Of a stretch of 64,000 nucleotides of DNA, positions 35,201 to 43,905 are shown in pieces. The stretch is from positions 1,302,001 through 1,366,000 of the forward strand of contig AP024867.1 in the NCBI GenBank assembly GCA_024346835.1. Reading direction: 5' to 3'. This DNA comes from Vibrio comitans (GTDB taxonomy: Bacteria > Pseudomonadota > Gammaproteobacteria > Enterobacterales > Vibrionaceae). Position 1 is the first letter of the stretch, and every line of letters begins with the position of its first letter. The notes beneath the pieces were generated by a model, which was given only the letters and a program-made list of their open reading frames with translations, ran no database searches and was not told the origin of the DNA. Made by a program: the position numbers and the translations under genes.

Positions 35201-35614
35201 ATGGTTTTGCAAAGTCAGCGACAACTAGACGAAATATTAAGTGGTGAACTGCTTAAAGAATATAAGACTGTGCACGCAATGATTAAGATCTATTGTGCGA
35301 AGCACCATGGGGTTTTACATGGTTTATGTGAGGAGTGCGCCGAACTAAGTGAATACGCGAAGACTAAGTTAGATCGCTGCGTATTTGGTCAAAATAAGCC
35401 GACGTGTAATCGATGCCCTGTGCATTGCTATCGACCAAAGCCAAAAGAAACTATGCGTGCAGTAATGCGATTTTCTGGGCCAAGAATGTTATTTAAGCAC
35501 CCTTTATTGGCGATACGCCATTTGCGTCATGAAAAGAAAGGGGTGCCAGAAGTGCCGAAACAGAACGTCTCCAATCGACACCTCAGAAAGCAAGCAAAAA
35601 GCGAAAAGCAGTAA
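35201..35614 (+). CDS. ygbA: Nitrous-oxide-stimulated promoter family protein YgbA
   Basis: This is a 137-residue cytoplasmic protein of the YgbA_NO family. The conserved Cys-rich core (about 28-70) includes IKIYCAKHHG, LCEECAEL, RCVFG and the CNRCPVHCY block, which could bind a metal or Fe-S centre. In E. coli it belongs to the nitrosative-stress (NsrR) regulon and supports growth under NO stress. The N-terminal extension (MVLQSQRQLDEILSGELLKEY) and a basic C-terminal tail flank the core. An NsrR-like site overlaps its promoter. The gene is convergent with rhlE, 17 bases apart. Confidence 0.85.
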   Translation: MVLQSQRQLDEILSGELLKEYKTVHAMIKIYCAKHHGVLHGLCEECAELSEYAKTKLDRCVFGQNKPTCNRCPVHCYRPKPKETMRAVMRFSGPRMLFKHPLLAIRHLRHEKKGVPEVPKQNVSNRHLRKQAKSEKQ

Positions 35615-35631
35615 GCTTTCCGCTGTTAATG

Positions 35632-37044
35632 CTAAGTATTGCTGTTATTAGCATTACTGCTGCGCTGCGGGCGACGTCTTGGTCTTGGTTTAGCGCCATC
35701 GCGAGAGGTTGCAGGTTTGTTTTGTTGGTTTCCTTTGGATTCACTGCCTTGGCCTGAACCACGCCTTGTTGAATGGCGTTTGTTCTTGTTGGCTGGTTTA
35801 TGTCCTTGAGCATTTTCAGCTGAACGTTGACCATCTTTGTGTTCAACCCGCGGCTTTTTAGGTTTCTTTGGCTTGATAGGGCGTGTATCAAGCTTTGATT
35901 CAGGAATGGCGTTAACAGGCTTAAAGCCTTCCATTTCATGACGCTCTAGTACTTTGCCAATCAGTCTCTCGATTGCAAATAATTCTTTGGTTTCATCAGC
36001 GCATACCAAAGAGTAAGCCTTGCCTGTTTCCCCCGCGCGGCCGGTACGACCAATGCGGTGTACATAGTCTTCAGATACATGGGGCAGATCAAAGTTAACC
36101 ACTTGAGGAAGCTGCGGGATATCAAGGCCACGCGCGGCGATATCTGTTGCCACCAAGACGCGAATTTTACCTGTTTTGAACTCTTCTAGAGCTTTAGTAC
36201 GTGCGCCTTGGCTTTTGTTTCCGTGAATAGGCAGAGCAGATATTTTCTCTGCTTCTAGGAAGCGAGCTAAGCGGTTCGCGCCATGTTTAGTTTTGCTGAA
36301 TACGAGCACTTGCTGCCAATCACCTTGCTTAATAAGTTTGGCAAGGATGGCTGATTTTTGGCGCTTATCGGATACGTAAACGCTCTGCTCAACCAGTTGA
36401 GTGGTCGAGTTTGGTGGATTTACCGACACTTCTACTGGATTGTTTACAAGGCCGCGAGCAAGCTCTCTGATTTCTGGAGAGAAGGTCGCTGAGAACAAAA
36501 GGTTCTGGCGCTGTTTAGGTAACAGATTAAGGATACGTTTAATATCGCGGAAAAAGCCCATGTCTAGCATGCGATCGGCTTCATCGAGTACCAACACTTC
36601 TAATTCAGAGAACTTCACTGCATTTTGGCTGTGTAAATCTAACAGGCGGCCTGGGGTCGCAACTAATACATCGCACCCTTTGCGTAGGTTAAGCATCTGT
36701 GGGTTGATCTTAACGCCACCAAAAACAACAGTAGAAGTTGTTTCTAGGTGTGCGCCGTATTTTACAACGCTGTCATGAACCTGCGCTGCAAGTTCACGTG
36801 TTGGTGTTAAGACAAGCGCGCGAACATGGTTTCCTTTTGGTCTTGGCCCTGAACTCAGTCTCTCTAGCAGTGGCAGAGTAAAGCCTGCTGTTTTACCTGT
36901 ACCTGTTTGAGCTGCGGCCATAACGTCCTTGCCTTCAATAATGGCAGGGATGGCTTTTTCTTGGATAGGAGAAGCCTTTGTATAGCCTAATTCGTCAATA
37001 GCACGAAGGATAGGGGCTGATAGACCAAGGGAGTCAAAACTCAT
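35632..37044 (-). CDS. rhlE: DEAD-box RNA helicase RhlE
   Basis: This is a 470-residue ATP-dependent RNA helicase. Its motifs are AAQTGTGKT (I, near 44), PTRELA (Ia), DEAD near 152, SAT (III), and the C-terminal ARGLDIP and HRIGRTGRAG motifs (V, VI, about 303 and 330). A long basic, low-complexity tail (about 385-470, rich in Lys, Arg, Asn, Gly and Gln) should bind RNA, as in RhlE and SrmB. Members act in ribosome assembly and RNA turnover, often in the cold. The tail is typical and so not evidence of truncation. Confidence 0.88.
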   Translation of the reverse strand: MSFDSLGLSAPILRAIDELGYTKASPIQEKAIPAIIEGKDVMAAAQTGTGKTAGFTLPLLERLSSGPRPKGNHVRALVLTPTRELAAQVHDSVVKYGAHLETTSTVVFGGVKINPQMLNLRKGCDVLVATPGRLLDLHSQNAVKFSELEVLVLDEADRMLDMGFFRDIKRILNLLPKQRQNLLFSATFSPEIRELARGLVNNPVEVSVNPPNSTTQLVEQSVYVSDKRQKSAILAKLIKQGDWQQVLVFSKTKHGANRLARFLEAEKISALPIHGNKSQGARTKALEEFKTGKIRVLVATDIAARGLDIPQLPQVVNFDLPHVSEDYVHRIGRTGRAGETGKAYSLVCADETKELFAIERLIGKVLERHEMEGFKPVNAIPESKLDTRPIKPKKPKKPRVEHKDGQRSAENAQGHKPANKNKRHSTRRGSGQGSESKGNQQNKPATSRDGAKPRPRRRPQRSSNANNSNT

Positions 37045-37138
37045 AGATGTTCTCGATGTGAAAGTAGTGAAGGCGGATTTGCCTGCAAATAAGCTAGTAG
37101 GAGCGTAGTTGAATAATGTGAAAAACGCTCACCTTCTA

Positions 37139-37391
37139 GGGCCTGTTGATCTTTTGCGATTAAATTTTGCTCGACCAGAAGCCATTTAATCAAGGCGAGT
37201 GTCTTGCCGCCTAGTCATCTAAGCAAAAGACGCTCAACGATGAGTAAATGGCTTCTGGCCGAGCCCTTCGGGTAGCGGTTTGTTGGGCATTTCTACGGCG
37301 TTAGTCCCTTTTCATGTGGAACCACCACACCTAAAAGTGGCTGCCTTGTATAAATACCCAACAAAAATCAACTCAAAAGGTCAACAGGCCC
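37139..37391. mobile_element. MITE-like non-autonomous element with 18-bp terminal inverted repeats
   Basis: The ends GGGCCTGTTGATCTTTTG (37139-37156) and CAAAAGGTCAACAGGCCC (37374-37391) are inverted copies with one mismatch, and each is flanked by TA, a likely target duplication. Inside are two more inverted pairs: CCAGAAGCCATTTA with TAAATGGCTTCTGG near 37177-37258, and TTTGTTGGGCATTT with AAATACCCAACAAA near 37279-37366. There is no transposase, so it must be mobilised in trans, if at all. It fills most of the rhlE-deacetylase gap. I recall similar sequence being repeated in Vibrio genomes but cannot check. Confidence 0.7.
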
Positions 37392-37470
37392 TAAGAAGGG
37401 GCGCCATTTTGCTTTCTTTTGTGAGATACATCAATAAGAATATACAGACCTTGGTAAAACAAAACGTTAG

Positions 37471-38388
37471 ATGCTTCCATTAATTTATCACCCTATCTAT
37501 TCAGATCTGCCGCTTCCTGAAGGGCACCGCTACCCGATCATGAAATATAAGCTGCTGTATGACGCAGTGAATATTGAGATTCACCTAAGGGAATTAGACC
37601 TAAAGCGCGTGCGCTTTTTCCAACCACAGGCGATGCCTTTGGAGGGTATAGCACAGTGCCACGACTCAGATTATATAAATCAGCTCTCTACTGGCGACTT
37701 GCCTGCACCTAAAATGCGTCGAATAGGTTTTCCTTGGAGCGAGCAGTTAATTAAAAGAACGCTTACCTCGACATCAGGCACTGTGATGACGGTCCAAAAA
37801 GCCATTGAACAGGGAATTGCGATACATCTTAGCGGTGGATACCATCATGCACATGCAAACTATGGTAGTGGTTTTTGCTTGTTTAACGATTTGGTAGTTG
37901 CCGCTAATGAAGCGCTAAAACATAGTGATGTGGACTCAGTCATGATCATAGATAGCGATGTGCATCATGGGGATGGTACTGCTACGTTATGTGCTGAAAA
38001 CTCAGATATTACGACTGTATCATTTCATTGTGACAAGAATTTCCCTGCGCGAAAGCCCAACTCTGATATTGATGTGCCCTTGGCGAAAGGAACAACCGGC
38101 GAAGAGTTTTTAGCTTCGTTTACTTCAGTGGTAGAAATGGCGGTGAATCTCTATCGCCCCGATCTTATTTTATATGATGCAGGTGTGGATATTCACGAAG
38201 GCGATGAGCTAGGATTTCTGGCGGTAAGTACAGAGGCGATCTACCAAAGAGATAGATTCATGCTTGAGTTCGCGATACAGCGCAATATCCCTATCGCTGC
38301 GGTAGTGGGTGGCGGCTACCGCAGTGATCATCGAGATCTTGTGCCTATTCACATGCAGCTTTTTAAGGCCGCATTTGATCTAATATGA
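37471..38388 (+). CDS. Histone deacetylase-like amidohydrolase
   Basis: This 305-residue protein has the arginase/deacetylase fold, which removes acetyl groups from lysine, polyamine or small-molecule substrates using Zn2+. GGYHHAHANYGSGFCLFND (about 123-141) holds the catalytic His pair. DSDVHHGDGT (about 162-171) and DAGVDIHEGDELG (about 238-250) hold the zinc-binding Asp and His residues. It is a class IV/II-like bacterial form. The bacterial substrate cannot be inferred from context. The ATG at 37471 lacks a clear SD. The MITE-like element ends 80 bases upstream and may supply or disturb the promoter. Confidence 0.87.
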   Translation: MLPLIYHPIYSDLPLPEGHRYPIMKYKLLYDAVNIEIHLRELDLKRVRFFQPQAMPLEGIAQCHDSDYINQLSTGDLPAPKMRRIGFPWSEQLIKRTLTSTSGTVMTVQKAIEQGIAIHLSGGYHHAHANYGSGFCLFNDLVVAANEALKHSDVDSVMIIDSDVHHGDGTATLCAENSDITTVSFHCDKNFPARKPNSDIDVPLAKGTTGEEFLASFTSVVEMAVNLYRPDLILYDAGVDIHEGDELGFLAVSTEAIYQRDRFMLEFAIQRNIPIAAVVGGGYRSDHRDLVPIHMQLFKAAFDLI

Positions 38389-38394
38389 ATAAGC

Positions 38395-39117
38395 CTAGTT
38401 AGAATGATGGTCGGCTTGATTGGGAGCAGGTATCAATGCCGCGATAATGGCGACGACAATGCTAGAGCCAATCAGGTCTTCTGGGCGATGCATACCCAGC
38501 CACAACCTGCTGAATCCCACAGCGAGACCCCAAGTGAAAACAATGCCTAGCATTAGGTATTGCTTTCGTTTCAGGAATAAACCGCCAAAGAAGAATACAC
38601 ACAGAGCAACAAATACAGTGTGACCAGATGGAAAAGAGTAGTCGGTTTCTCCCTGCCAGTGAATGGTTCTCCAGTGAGACACCTTTTGAGATGCGCTTTC
38701 TATGACACTGTTTTGAGTAGGAAGATCGAGCTCGTAAAAGCTACTCGGAGAATCAACGAGATGCAGTTGAGTTAATGTTTCTGTATACGGACGAGGGCTT
38801 TTCGTTATCTCTTTCATTGCTGTTTTTGCTGCAAATGAGAGAACTAATAGGACACCTAACTGAGTCATCAGCAAAAAGAGTTGCTTCTTATTGGTTGTGC
38901 GAAATGCGGTGATGGCGACAAAGAACGCCAGAGTAATAAGGAAACCTTGGGAACCAGCAGAGTAGGTGAGATAGGTAAGGATAGCCCCGGTAGAGCTTGA
39001 TGCAGGGCTGAGCAAGTCGATATTCGGTATAACGCTTGATAATAAACCTACCGCTAATAAGAATCCGCCTATAGTGAGAAGTCCAGCCCCATTATTTTTC
39101 CAGTATTGCATTTGCAT
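38395..39117 (-). CDS. PAP2-family membrane phosphatase
   Basis: This is a 240-residue inner-membrane lipid phosphatase of the PAP2/PgpB type with about six helices. The three phosphatase motifs are visible: KEITKSPRP near 99 (KxxxxxxRP), SFPSGHT near 162 (PSGH), and SRLWLGMHRPED near 213 (SRxxxxxHxxxD). Likely substrates are phosphatidylglycerol phosphate, undecaprenyl pyrophosphate or similar lipid phosphates. The start has two ATG choices six bases apart (39117 and 39111). The gene is convergent with the deacetylase, six bases apart. Confidence 0.87.
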   Translation of the reverse strand: MQMQYWKNNGAGLLTIGGFLLAVGLLSSVIPNIDLLSPASSSTGAILTYLTYSAGSQGFLITLAFFVAITAFRTTNKKQLFLLMTQLGVLLVLSFAAKTAMKEITKSPRPYTETLTQLHLVDSPSSFYELDLPTQNSVIESASQKVSHWRTIHWQGETDYSFPSGHTVFVALCVFFFGGLFLKRKQYLMLGIVFTWGLAVGFSRLWLGMHRPEDLIGSSIVVAIIAALIPAPNQADHHSN

Positions 39118-39243
39118 TGTCTAGCTTCGCTCCTAATTAATGGGCCGGTATTGTAGCGCGCTTCGGCTAGACGTCATAAAATTGAAACTTATATTGCGTT
39201 TACTTGCCTGATAGTTGAACGATTATATGTGGAAACGTTAGAT

Positions 39244-40065
39244 TTAACTCGCTAAATCAACGCTTTGGCGACTAATGGCGACCAGATGATTATCTTCATT
39301 CCAGATGTTCGCTTCCACGTGGGCATAACCACCGGCCATCTTTCTGATATCAGATTGGTAGGCAAACCACTGTGTACCTAAATCTTCATGGTTGGCTGCG
39401 GGGAACTCTAAATTCCACATCATGATGGTTCCAGCGTTTCGCGTGTTTACCTCTGTGCTTACGTCTTTTGGCCACGCGTCGATAAGGCAAATAAGATGAG
39501 CGCCGGTTGTTCGTACTGGAGAGGCTTTCAACTTCATCCATCCATGATTATGAGAGACATCTTGAGTTGTGTTGGGCTGAGGCGTTTTGGCTATGGCGAA
39601 ATCAACTTGTTGTGTATAAGAAGCGTTGTTGTCTGTTGGTCTATCTGCCGCGGTGGCATGAAGCTTTGGTAATAATTCAAAAGAGGGTAGCTGTGGTGTT
39701 TGCTGAGGGGGATTCACTAATGAGGCACTTGACGCTATAGCCACACCGAAACAAGAGTGTTGAACCACTACCACTTCGTCATTTTGCACAATCCGACCTG
39801 TTACTTTAGAGTGCCTGCTGTCTTCGTGTAACAGCTCTATTTCAAACGTAAACGGCGTATCGATCAACAGTGAACTGATAAAGTTTGTTTTGACTGAATA
39901 AAGCGGTCTACCCAGAGTGGCAAGTGGAGAGGTTACGTGAAACAAAAGTGCTGCTGTTAGCCCGCCAAACACAGTATCTCCTTGAGACCAATGTTCTGGC
40001 ACGACCATGCTCGTGTTGTTTGAAGCGCACCGCTCGGCTGTTTTTAAAAGCTCATCTATGTGCAT
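39244..40065 (-). CDS. Acyl-CoA thioesterase, double-hotdog (TesB-like) family
   Basis: The protein has 273 residues from ATG 40065, with AGGTG six to seven bases upstream; a GTG at 40074 would add three residues. Two hotdog domains are seen: the N-terminal one contains VVPEHWSQGDTVFGGLTAALLFHV (about 20-45), with the Gly-Gly helix of acyl-CoA thioesterases, and the C-terminal one spans about 150-270 with CLIDAWPKDVSTEVNTRNAGTIMMWNLEF. The substrate is a medium or long acyl-CoA by family, not by direct evidence. It is a lone gene with divergent neighbours on the right. Confidence 0.75.
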   Translation of the reverse strand: MHIDELLKTAERCASNNTSMVVPEHWSQGDTVFGGLTAALLFHVTSPLATLGRPLYSVKTNFISSLLIDTPFTFEIELLHEDSRHSKVTGRIVQNDEVVVVQHSCFGVAIASSASLVNPPQQTPQLPSFELLPKLHATAADRPTDNNASYTQQVDFAIAKTPQPNTTQDVSHNHGWMKLKASPVRTTGAHLICLIDAWPKDVSTEVNTRNAGTIMMWNLEFPAANHEDLGTQWFAYQSDIRKMAGGYAHVEANIWNEDNHLVAISRQSVDLAS

Positions 40066-40310
40066 ATATAACACCTATATGTTACATGGTTGTAACGAAC
40101 AATATACTGGTCTAATCAGGTTGATCAATACACTATCTTGTGGAGTGTGACTCAGGTTGCACAGATGTTAACGCGAAGGTGTTTTGCTGTAACATTTAAA
40201 AGGTGGGAAATTGACTCTTACAAGGATGTGGAGTGAAAGAAAACTTGACTCAAAAGCGGTTTCGCTCTTAGCTCTAGTTAGGGTTAATTCGACAAAGAGA
40301 GCTCGAGTTC

Positions 40311-40868
40311 ATGTTAAAAAGATGGTTGCAAGGATGCATTGTTGGTTTGGGGCTGCTTGTGAGTGGCTGCGCTAGTTATAGTATTACCGAAAAAGAAATG
40401 ACCGACTATTTACAGGATAACGTGAGTTTTGAGCAGTCTGTAGGCGTTGAGAACCTGCTTTATGCCCAGGTATCTGTCGATGATCTAGAAGTAAGAATAG
40501 GGCGAGCAGATGTGGATCGCGTGTCTGTTTTTGCAAGTACACTGGCAAAAATTCAAATGTGGGGAAATCAAAATCAAAGCTTAGATCTAGACTTAGAATT
40601 TAGCGCAATCCCTGAGTATGATGCGCAGAGCGGTGAGGTTTTTCTAAAGTCGATACGCCTAGAGCAGTTCAACGAGAAAGGTGATCAGCGCTTAGCTCCA
40701 GAAATCAAACAATTGCTAAAGCCTGCGGTATCTATGATTGGCTATGGATTATCTCAGCAACCGGTTTACAAGTTGGATAGTAATGTCGTTCAAGAGGCGT
40801 TAATTAAATCTGCTGAGCCTAGCTTAGCGATACAGGACAATAAGTTGGTGATCGAGTTGTTTGATTAG
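40311..40868 (+). CDS. DUF1439 lipoprotein (YceB-like)
   Basis: This is a 185-residue lipoprotein with signal peptide MLKRWLQGCIVGLGLLVSGC and lipobox VSGC. The mature protein is the DUF1439 domain, a predicted lipid-binding fold related to the BPI/TULIP-like YceB. It has alternating strands and the segments SYSITEKEMTDYLQ and PVYKLD. The function in envelope homeostasis is not established. The gene ends in a strong terminator shared with the convergent MATE gene. Confidence 0.82.
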   Translation: MLKRWLQGCIVGLGLLVSGCASYSITEKEMTDYLQDNVSFEQSVGVENLLYAQVSVDDLEVRIGRADVDRVSVFASTLAKIQMWGNQNQSLDLDLEFSAIPEYDAQSGEVFLKSIRLEQFNEKGDQRLAPEIKQLLKPAVSMIGYGLSQQPVYKLDSNVVQEALIKSAEPSLAIQDNKLVIELFD

Positions 40869-40890
40869 GGCTATGTAGCAGCTCCCATTT

Positions 40891-40921
40891 AAAATGCCCG
40901 CCTTTTACGGTGGGCATTTTT
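40891..40921. terminator. Bidirectional terminator between the DUF1439 and MATE genes
   Basis: AAAATGCCCGCC and GGTGGGCATTTT form a 12-bp stem with a T-run on the right and an A-run on the left. It can stop both convergent transcripts. Confidence 0.88.
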
Positions 40922-40930
40922 GCATCTACA

Positions 40931-42313
40931 TTATGCTGGTGATAGCGTCAGGTTCTTGATCCATGTTCGCTTCAAGTATCGATGGAAACACAGTGCTAGC
41001 TTAACTATTTCTTCTGTAAGCATTAATGCGTACACGTATTCAAAGCTCCATCCTGCGATAAAGGCCCCCCACGCAAGGCATGGGATCCCCACCATCCACA
41101 TTGCGATAAAATCCATTCGTAGACAGAATGAGTTTTCTCCACCTGCTTTTAAGATCCCGACAATAATCACCATGTTCAGCATACGAATGCCGAGTAGCAC
41201 TGTGAACACCATAATCGCGGGAGAGGCTAGGGTATAAAGCTCTGGTTGGTTTAGGTTTAAACCAACTAAAATAGATTCTCTAAACAGAAAGACCATCACG
41301 GCAAGTACGATGGAACAGCCAAAAATCGTCTTAATGAACCAATTTGCCATGTTTCTTGCTTCAACGAATTCGTCATTGCCTAATGACTGGCCAATAAGAA
41401 CAGCGCAAGCAATCGCCACTCCAAAGAAGGCGGAGTAGCACAAGCCTTCGAAGGGCCCTAGCATGCTAAATACGGCTAGTTCTGTGGTGCCCATATGCCC
41501 AAATATCACCTGATAAGATAGGGTGCCCATCCCCCAAATAATTGTATTAGCCGTTGATGGAATCGCTAATTTTCGAAATGAATTTGCGAGCCTTTGTGGG
41601 TTTGGTAGGACTTCTGACTTTATTAACCAGTGGTTTATCTTAAACAGTGCATAAATGATAGCGACTACTTGGAATACCCGTGCAATGGAGGTCGCTAAAG
41701 CCGCTCCGGCAACGCCCATAGGTTCAAGGCCCATGCCTCCTTTTATCAACCAAAAATTTAAGCCGATATTTAAAAAGACGGTTGCTGCGCCCAAGTAAAG
41801 TGGGAGCATCGCATTGCCTGAGCTACGAAGGCTCGATTCGGCGACAATAATCCAGTGCGTCAGCACAAGTACTGGTATGCTGTACCACAAATAGGTTGAA
41901 CCTAGGCCTATTACATCAGGATCACTGGTTTGCAGTAACATGATGTAGCCAGAGAAAACAGTAATGATGAATGTTAGGGGTACCATCAGCCAAGTGCCAT
42001 ATTTTAGAGCAAGCATGTTCACCGTTTTGGCTGAGATTGCATCTCTACGTCCCCAATATTGAGCAACAAGGATACCGTTGGCCGTCGCGATCCCCGCAGA
42101 CACCATGATGATGACAAAGTGCCATTTAGTGGCGATACCAACAGCAGCAGGTGCTTCTTTACCTAAATCACTCACCATCAACACGTCTGCAAGCTGCAAC
42201 ATAGCCACTAGAGCACTTTGCAAAGCTACAGGTACGGCGAGGCGTGCAACCTTAGAAAAAAATCCATTTGGCATGGAATTCACAGTTGCAACATTTTGCT
42301 TTTGACTTGACAT
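40931..42313 (-). CDS. MATE-family multidrug/cation efflux transporter
   Basis: The transporter has 460 residues from ATG 42313, which has SD GGGGAGG; the frame runs on to 42349 without an SD. It has 12 hydrophobic helices in two pseudo-symmetric halves, with MATE-like sequence around PVALQSALVAMLQLADVLMV (about 24-43) and the IGQSLGNDEFVEA motif near 308. It likely exports cationic compounds in exchange for H+ or Na+. A divergent AraC-type regulator starts 41 bases away, so the two promoters overlap and the regulator probably controls the pump. Confidence 0.87.
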   Translation of the reverse strand: MSSQKQNVATVNSMPNGFFSKVARLAVPVALQSALVAMLQLADVLMVSDLGKEAPAAVGIATKWHFVIIMVSAGIATANGILVAQYWGRRDAISAKTVNMLALKYGTWLMVPLTFIITVFSGYIMLLQTSDPDVIGLGSTYLWYSIPVLVLTHWIIVAESSLRSSGNAMLPLYLGAATVFLNIGLNFWLIKGGMGLEPMGVAGAALATSIARVFQVVAIIYALFKINHWLIKSEVLPNPQRLANSFRKLAIPSTANTIIWGMGTLSYQVIFGHMGTTELAVFSMLGPFEGLCYSAFFGVAIACAVLIGQSLGNDEFVEARNMANWFIKTIFGCSIVLAVMVFLFRESILVGLNLNQPELYTLASPAIMVFTVLLGIRMLNMVIIVGILKAGGENSFCLRMDFIAMWMVGIPCLAWGAFIAGWSFEYVYALMLTEEIVKLALCFHRYLKRTWIKNLTLSPA

Positions 42314-42354
42314 AATAACCTCCCCGAAAATCAGGGTAACTATAGCCACACTGA

Positions 42355-43278
42355 ATGGATAAAGGCATGTTCAAAGAAAGCCAAAACCTGTGCAAATCTG
42401 TCATGCAACAGTTTACACCTAAAAATGAGTGGTCAGACAGAGTCTATTTGAGCGATGAGTGTAAAGAACGATTCCTCACTAACACGGATATCCCAGAGTT
42501 AGGCGAAAGTGGCTATTTTATGGCAGGACTTGCGGAACTCGAGGCAGGCTATGAAATTGAGCGTGAAGGTATTGGTATTCATACTTTGCTAGTGACTCTA
42601 GAGGGCAGTGGTGTGCTTATCACGCCTGAGTTTGTCAAAGAGTTAAAGCCTTACAGTTTAACCGTGTTACCTGCAGGTTTGCCTTATCGTTTTGAGCTAC
42701 ATCCTGATTTCAGTCATTGGAAGATGGTGTGGATATTATTAGATCAGCTTCCAAAGTGGGATGATCTAATATCGGGTGGGCAAGCGGTTTTACCGTTTGA
42801 ATCTAGCGAACAGGTGTGGTCGTTAATGAACTTACTTCATTTAGAGATCAATGGCAGACCTGCGTATCGACGTTTGTTGATCAGTGAGGTCAGTCGTATC
42901 TTGGCAAAGTTCGAGGCACAACCGTACAGCTCTGCTATCCGAGTGCAAACGACATTTAACGAAATAGAAGCGCAGTTGCACCATGACTGGACAGTCAAAA
43001 GCATTGCGAAGAAGTGTTTCATTAGTCAAGAACAGCTTAATCGAGTGTGTAAATCGCTTTATGGAATGTCGCCGAGAAGTAAGCTCATTCAATTGCGTAT
43101 GGACAAAGCAACAGACTTATTGCGTTACGAAGATTGGGCAATAGCCTTAATTGCCCAACGACTGGGCTACAATGATCCCTATAACTTTACGCACAGGTTC
43201 AGAAAATATTTTGGATGCTCACCACGCGAATATCGAAAAGGGTTTAGAGAAGCAGACTCAAAGACCTCTAAGGGTTAA
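42355..43278 (+). CDS. AraC-family regulator divergent from the MATE pump
   Basis: This is a 307-residue regulator. The N-terminal cupin-like sensing domain (about 50-130; segment IHTLLVTLEGSGVLITPEFVKELKPYSLTVLPAGLPY) is followed by a C-terminal AraC DNA-binding domain (about 210-305). That domain has two helix-turn-helix units, WTVKSIAKKCFISQEQLNRVCK and AQRLGYNDPYNFTHRFRKYFGCSPREYRK. Start codon choice is uncertain (ATG 42355 or 42367; neither has a good SD). It is divergent from the MATE gene and three bases upstream of acpH, so it may be an operon with acpH. Confidence 0.85.
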   Translation: MDKGMFKESQNLCKSVMQQFTPKNEWSDRVYLSDECKERFLTNTDIPELGESGYFMAGLAELEAGYEIEREGIGIHTLLVTLEGSGVLITPEFVKELKPYSLTVLPAGLPYRFELHPDFSHWKMVWILLDQLPKWDDLISGGQAVLPFESSEQVWSLMNLLHLEINGRPAYRRLLISEVSRILAKFEAQPYSSAIRVQTTFNEIEAQLHHDWTVKSIAKKCFISQEQLNRVCKSLYGMSPRSKLIQLRMDKATDLLRYEDWAIALIAQRLGYNDPYNFTHRFRKYFGCSPREYRKGFREADSKTSKG

Positions 43279-43281
43279 ATC

Positions 43282-43866
43282 ATGAACTTCTTAGGTCATT
43301 TACATCTTGCTGATGCGAGCAATAGTAGCCTGCTTGGAAACCTTCTTGGTGATTTTGTTCGAGGAAACCCTGAGGGTAAATATCCACAAGAGATAACCAG
43401 AGGCATTCGCGTACACCGGTTTGTTGATAGCTTTACCGATCGCCACCCGTTAATTACAGAGATAAAGCCGCTATTTGGCACGACGAGGCGCTTTTCACCT
43501 ATTGCGCTGGATGTGTTTTGGGATCATTGCCTAGCTAATCATTGGCGGGATTTTCACTCAATCTCCTTGGAGACCTTTTGCGAACGGGCCAAACAAGCCA
43601 CTCATCCGCAGTTAATTGAGGCGCCTTTGCCTGAACCGTACCAGCGAGTGATTAGCTCAATGTGGGATAACCGTTGGATCGACTCATACAGAGATCTGGA
43701 TAATATTGGTTATGCATTGATGCGTATGTCTAATAGAAGTCCGCGAATGGGGCCGCTAGCCGATTGCTTTGAAACCTTACAGAAGCATTATAAAGAGCTT
43801 GATCAGGTGTTTATCGAATTTTATCCAGATGTAATTGAGGCTGTAACTGAGACTAATTTCGAGTAG
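43282..43866 (+). CDS. acpH: Acyl carrier protein phosphodiesterase
   Basis: This is a 194-residue cytoplasmic enzyme that removes the 4'-phosphopantetheine group from holo-ACP. It is an HD-like hydrolase: MNFLGHLHLADASNSSLLGNLLGDFVRG opens the protein, RGIRVHRFVDSFTDRHP lies near 44-60, and DVFWDHCLANHW near 76-87. The His/Asp residues there are the likely metal ligands. AAGGG inside the end of the regulator gene serves as its SD. Length and N-terminus match E. coli AcpH. Confidence 0.9.
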   Translation: MNFLGHLHLADASNSSLLGNLLGDFVRGNPEGKYPQEITRGIRVHRFVDSFTDRHPLITEIKPLFGTTRRFSPIALDVFWDHCLANHWRDFHSISLETFCERAKQATHPQLIEAPLPEPYQRVISSMWDNRWIDSYRDLDNIGYALMRMSNRSPRMGPLADCFETLQKHYKELDQVFIEFYPDVIEAVTETNFE

Positions 43867-43905
43867 ACTCACGCCCTAAAACGTCCAAACAGTACGGAAC
43901 CACCT

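Noticed and set aside
37280..37483. Open frame of 67 codons (LGISTALVPFHVEPPHLK...) inside the gap before the deacetylase gene
   Set aside because: It lies within the MITE-like element and runs across its right terminal repeat. It is best explained as repeat sequence that happens to be open.
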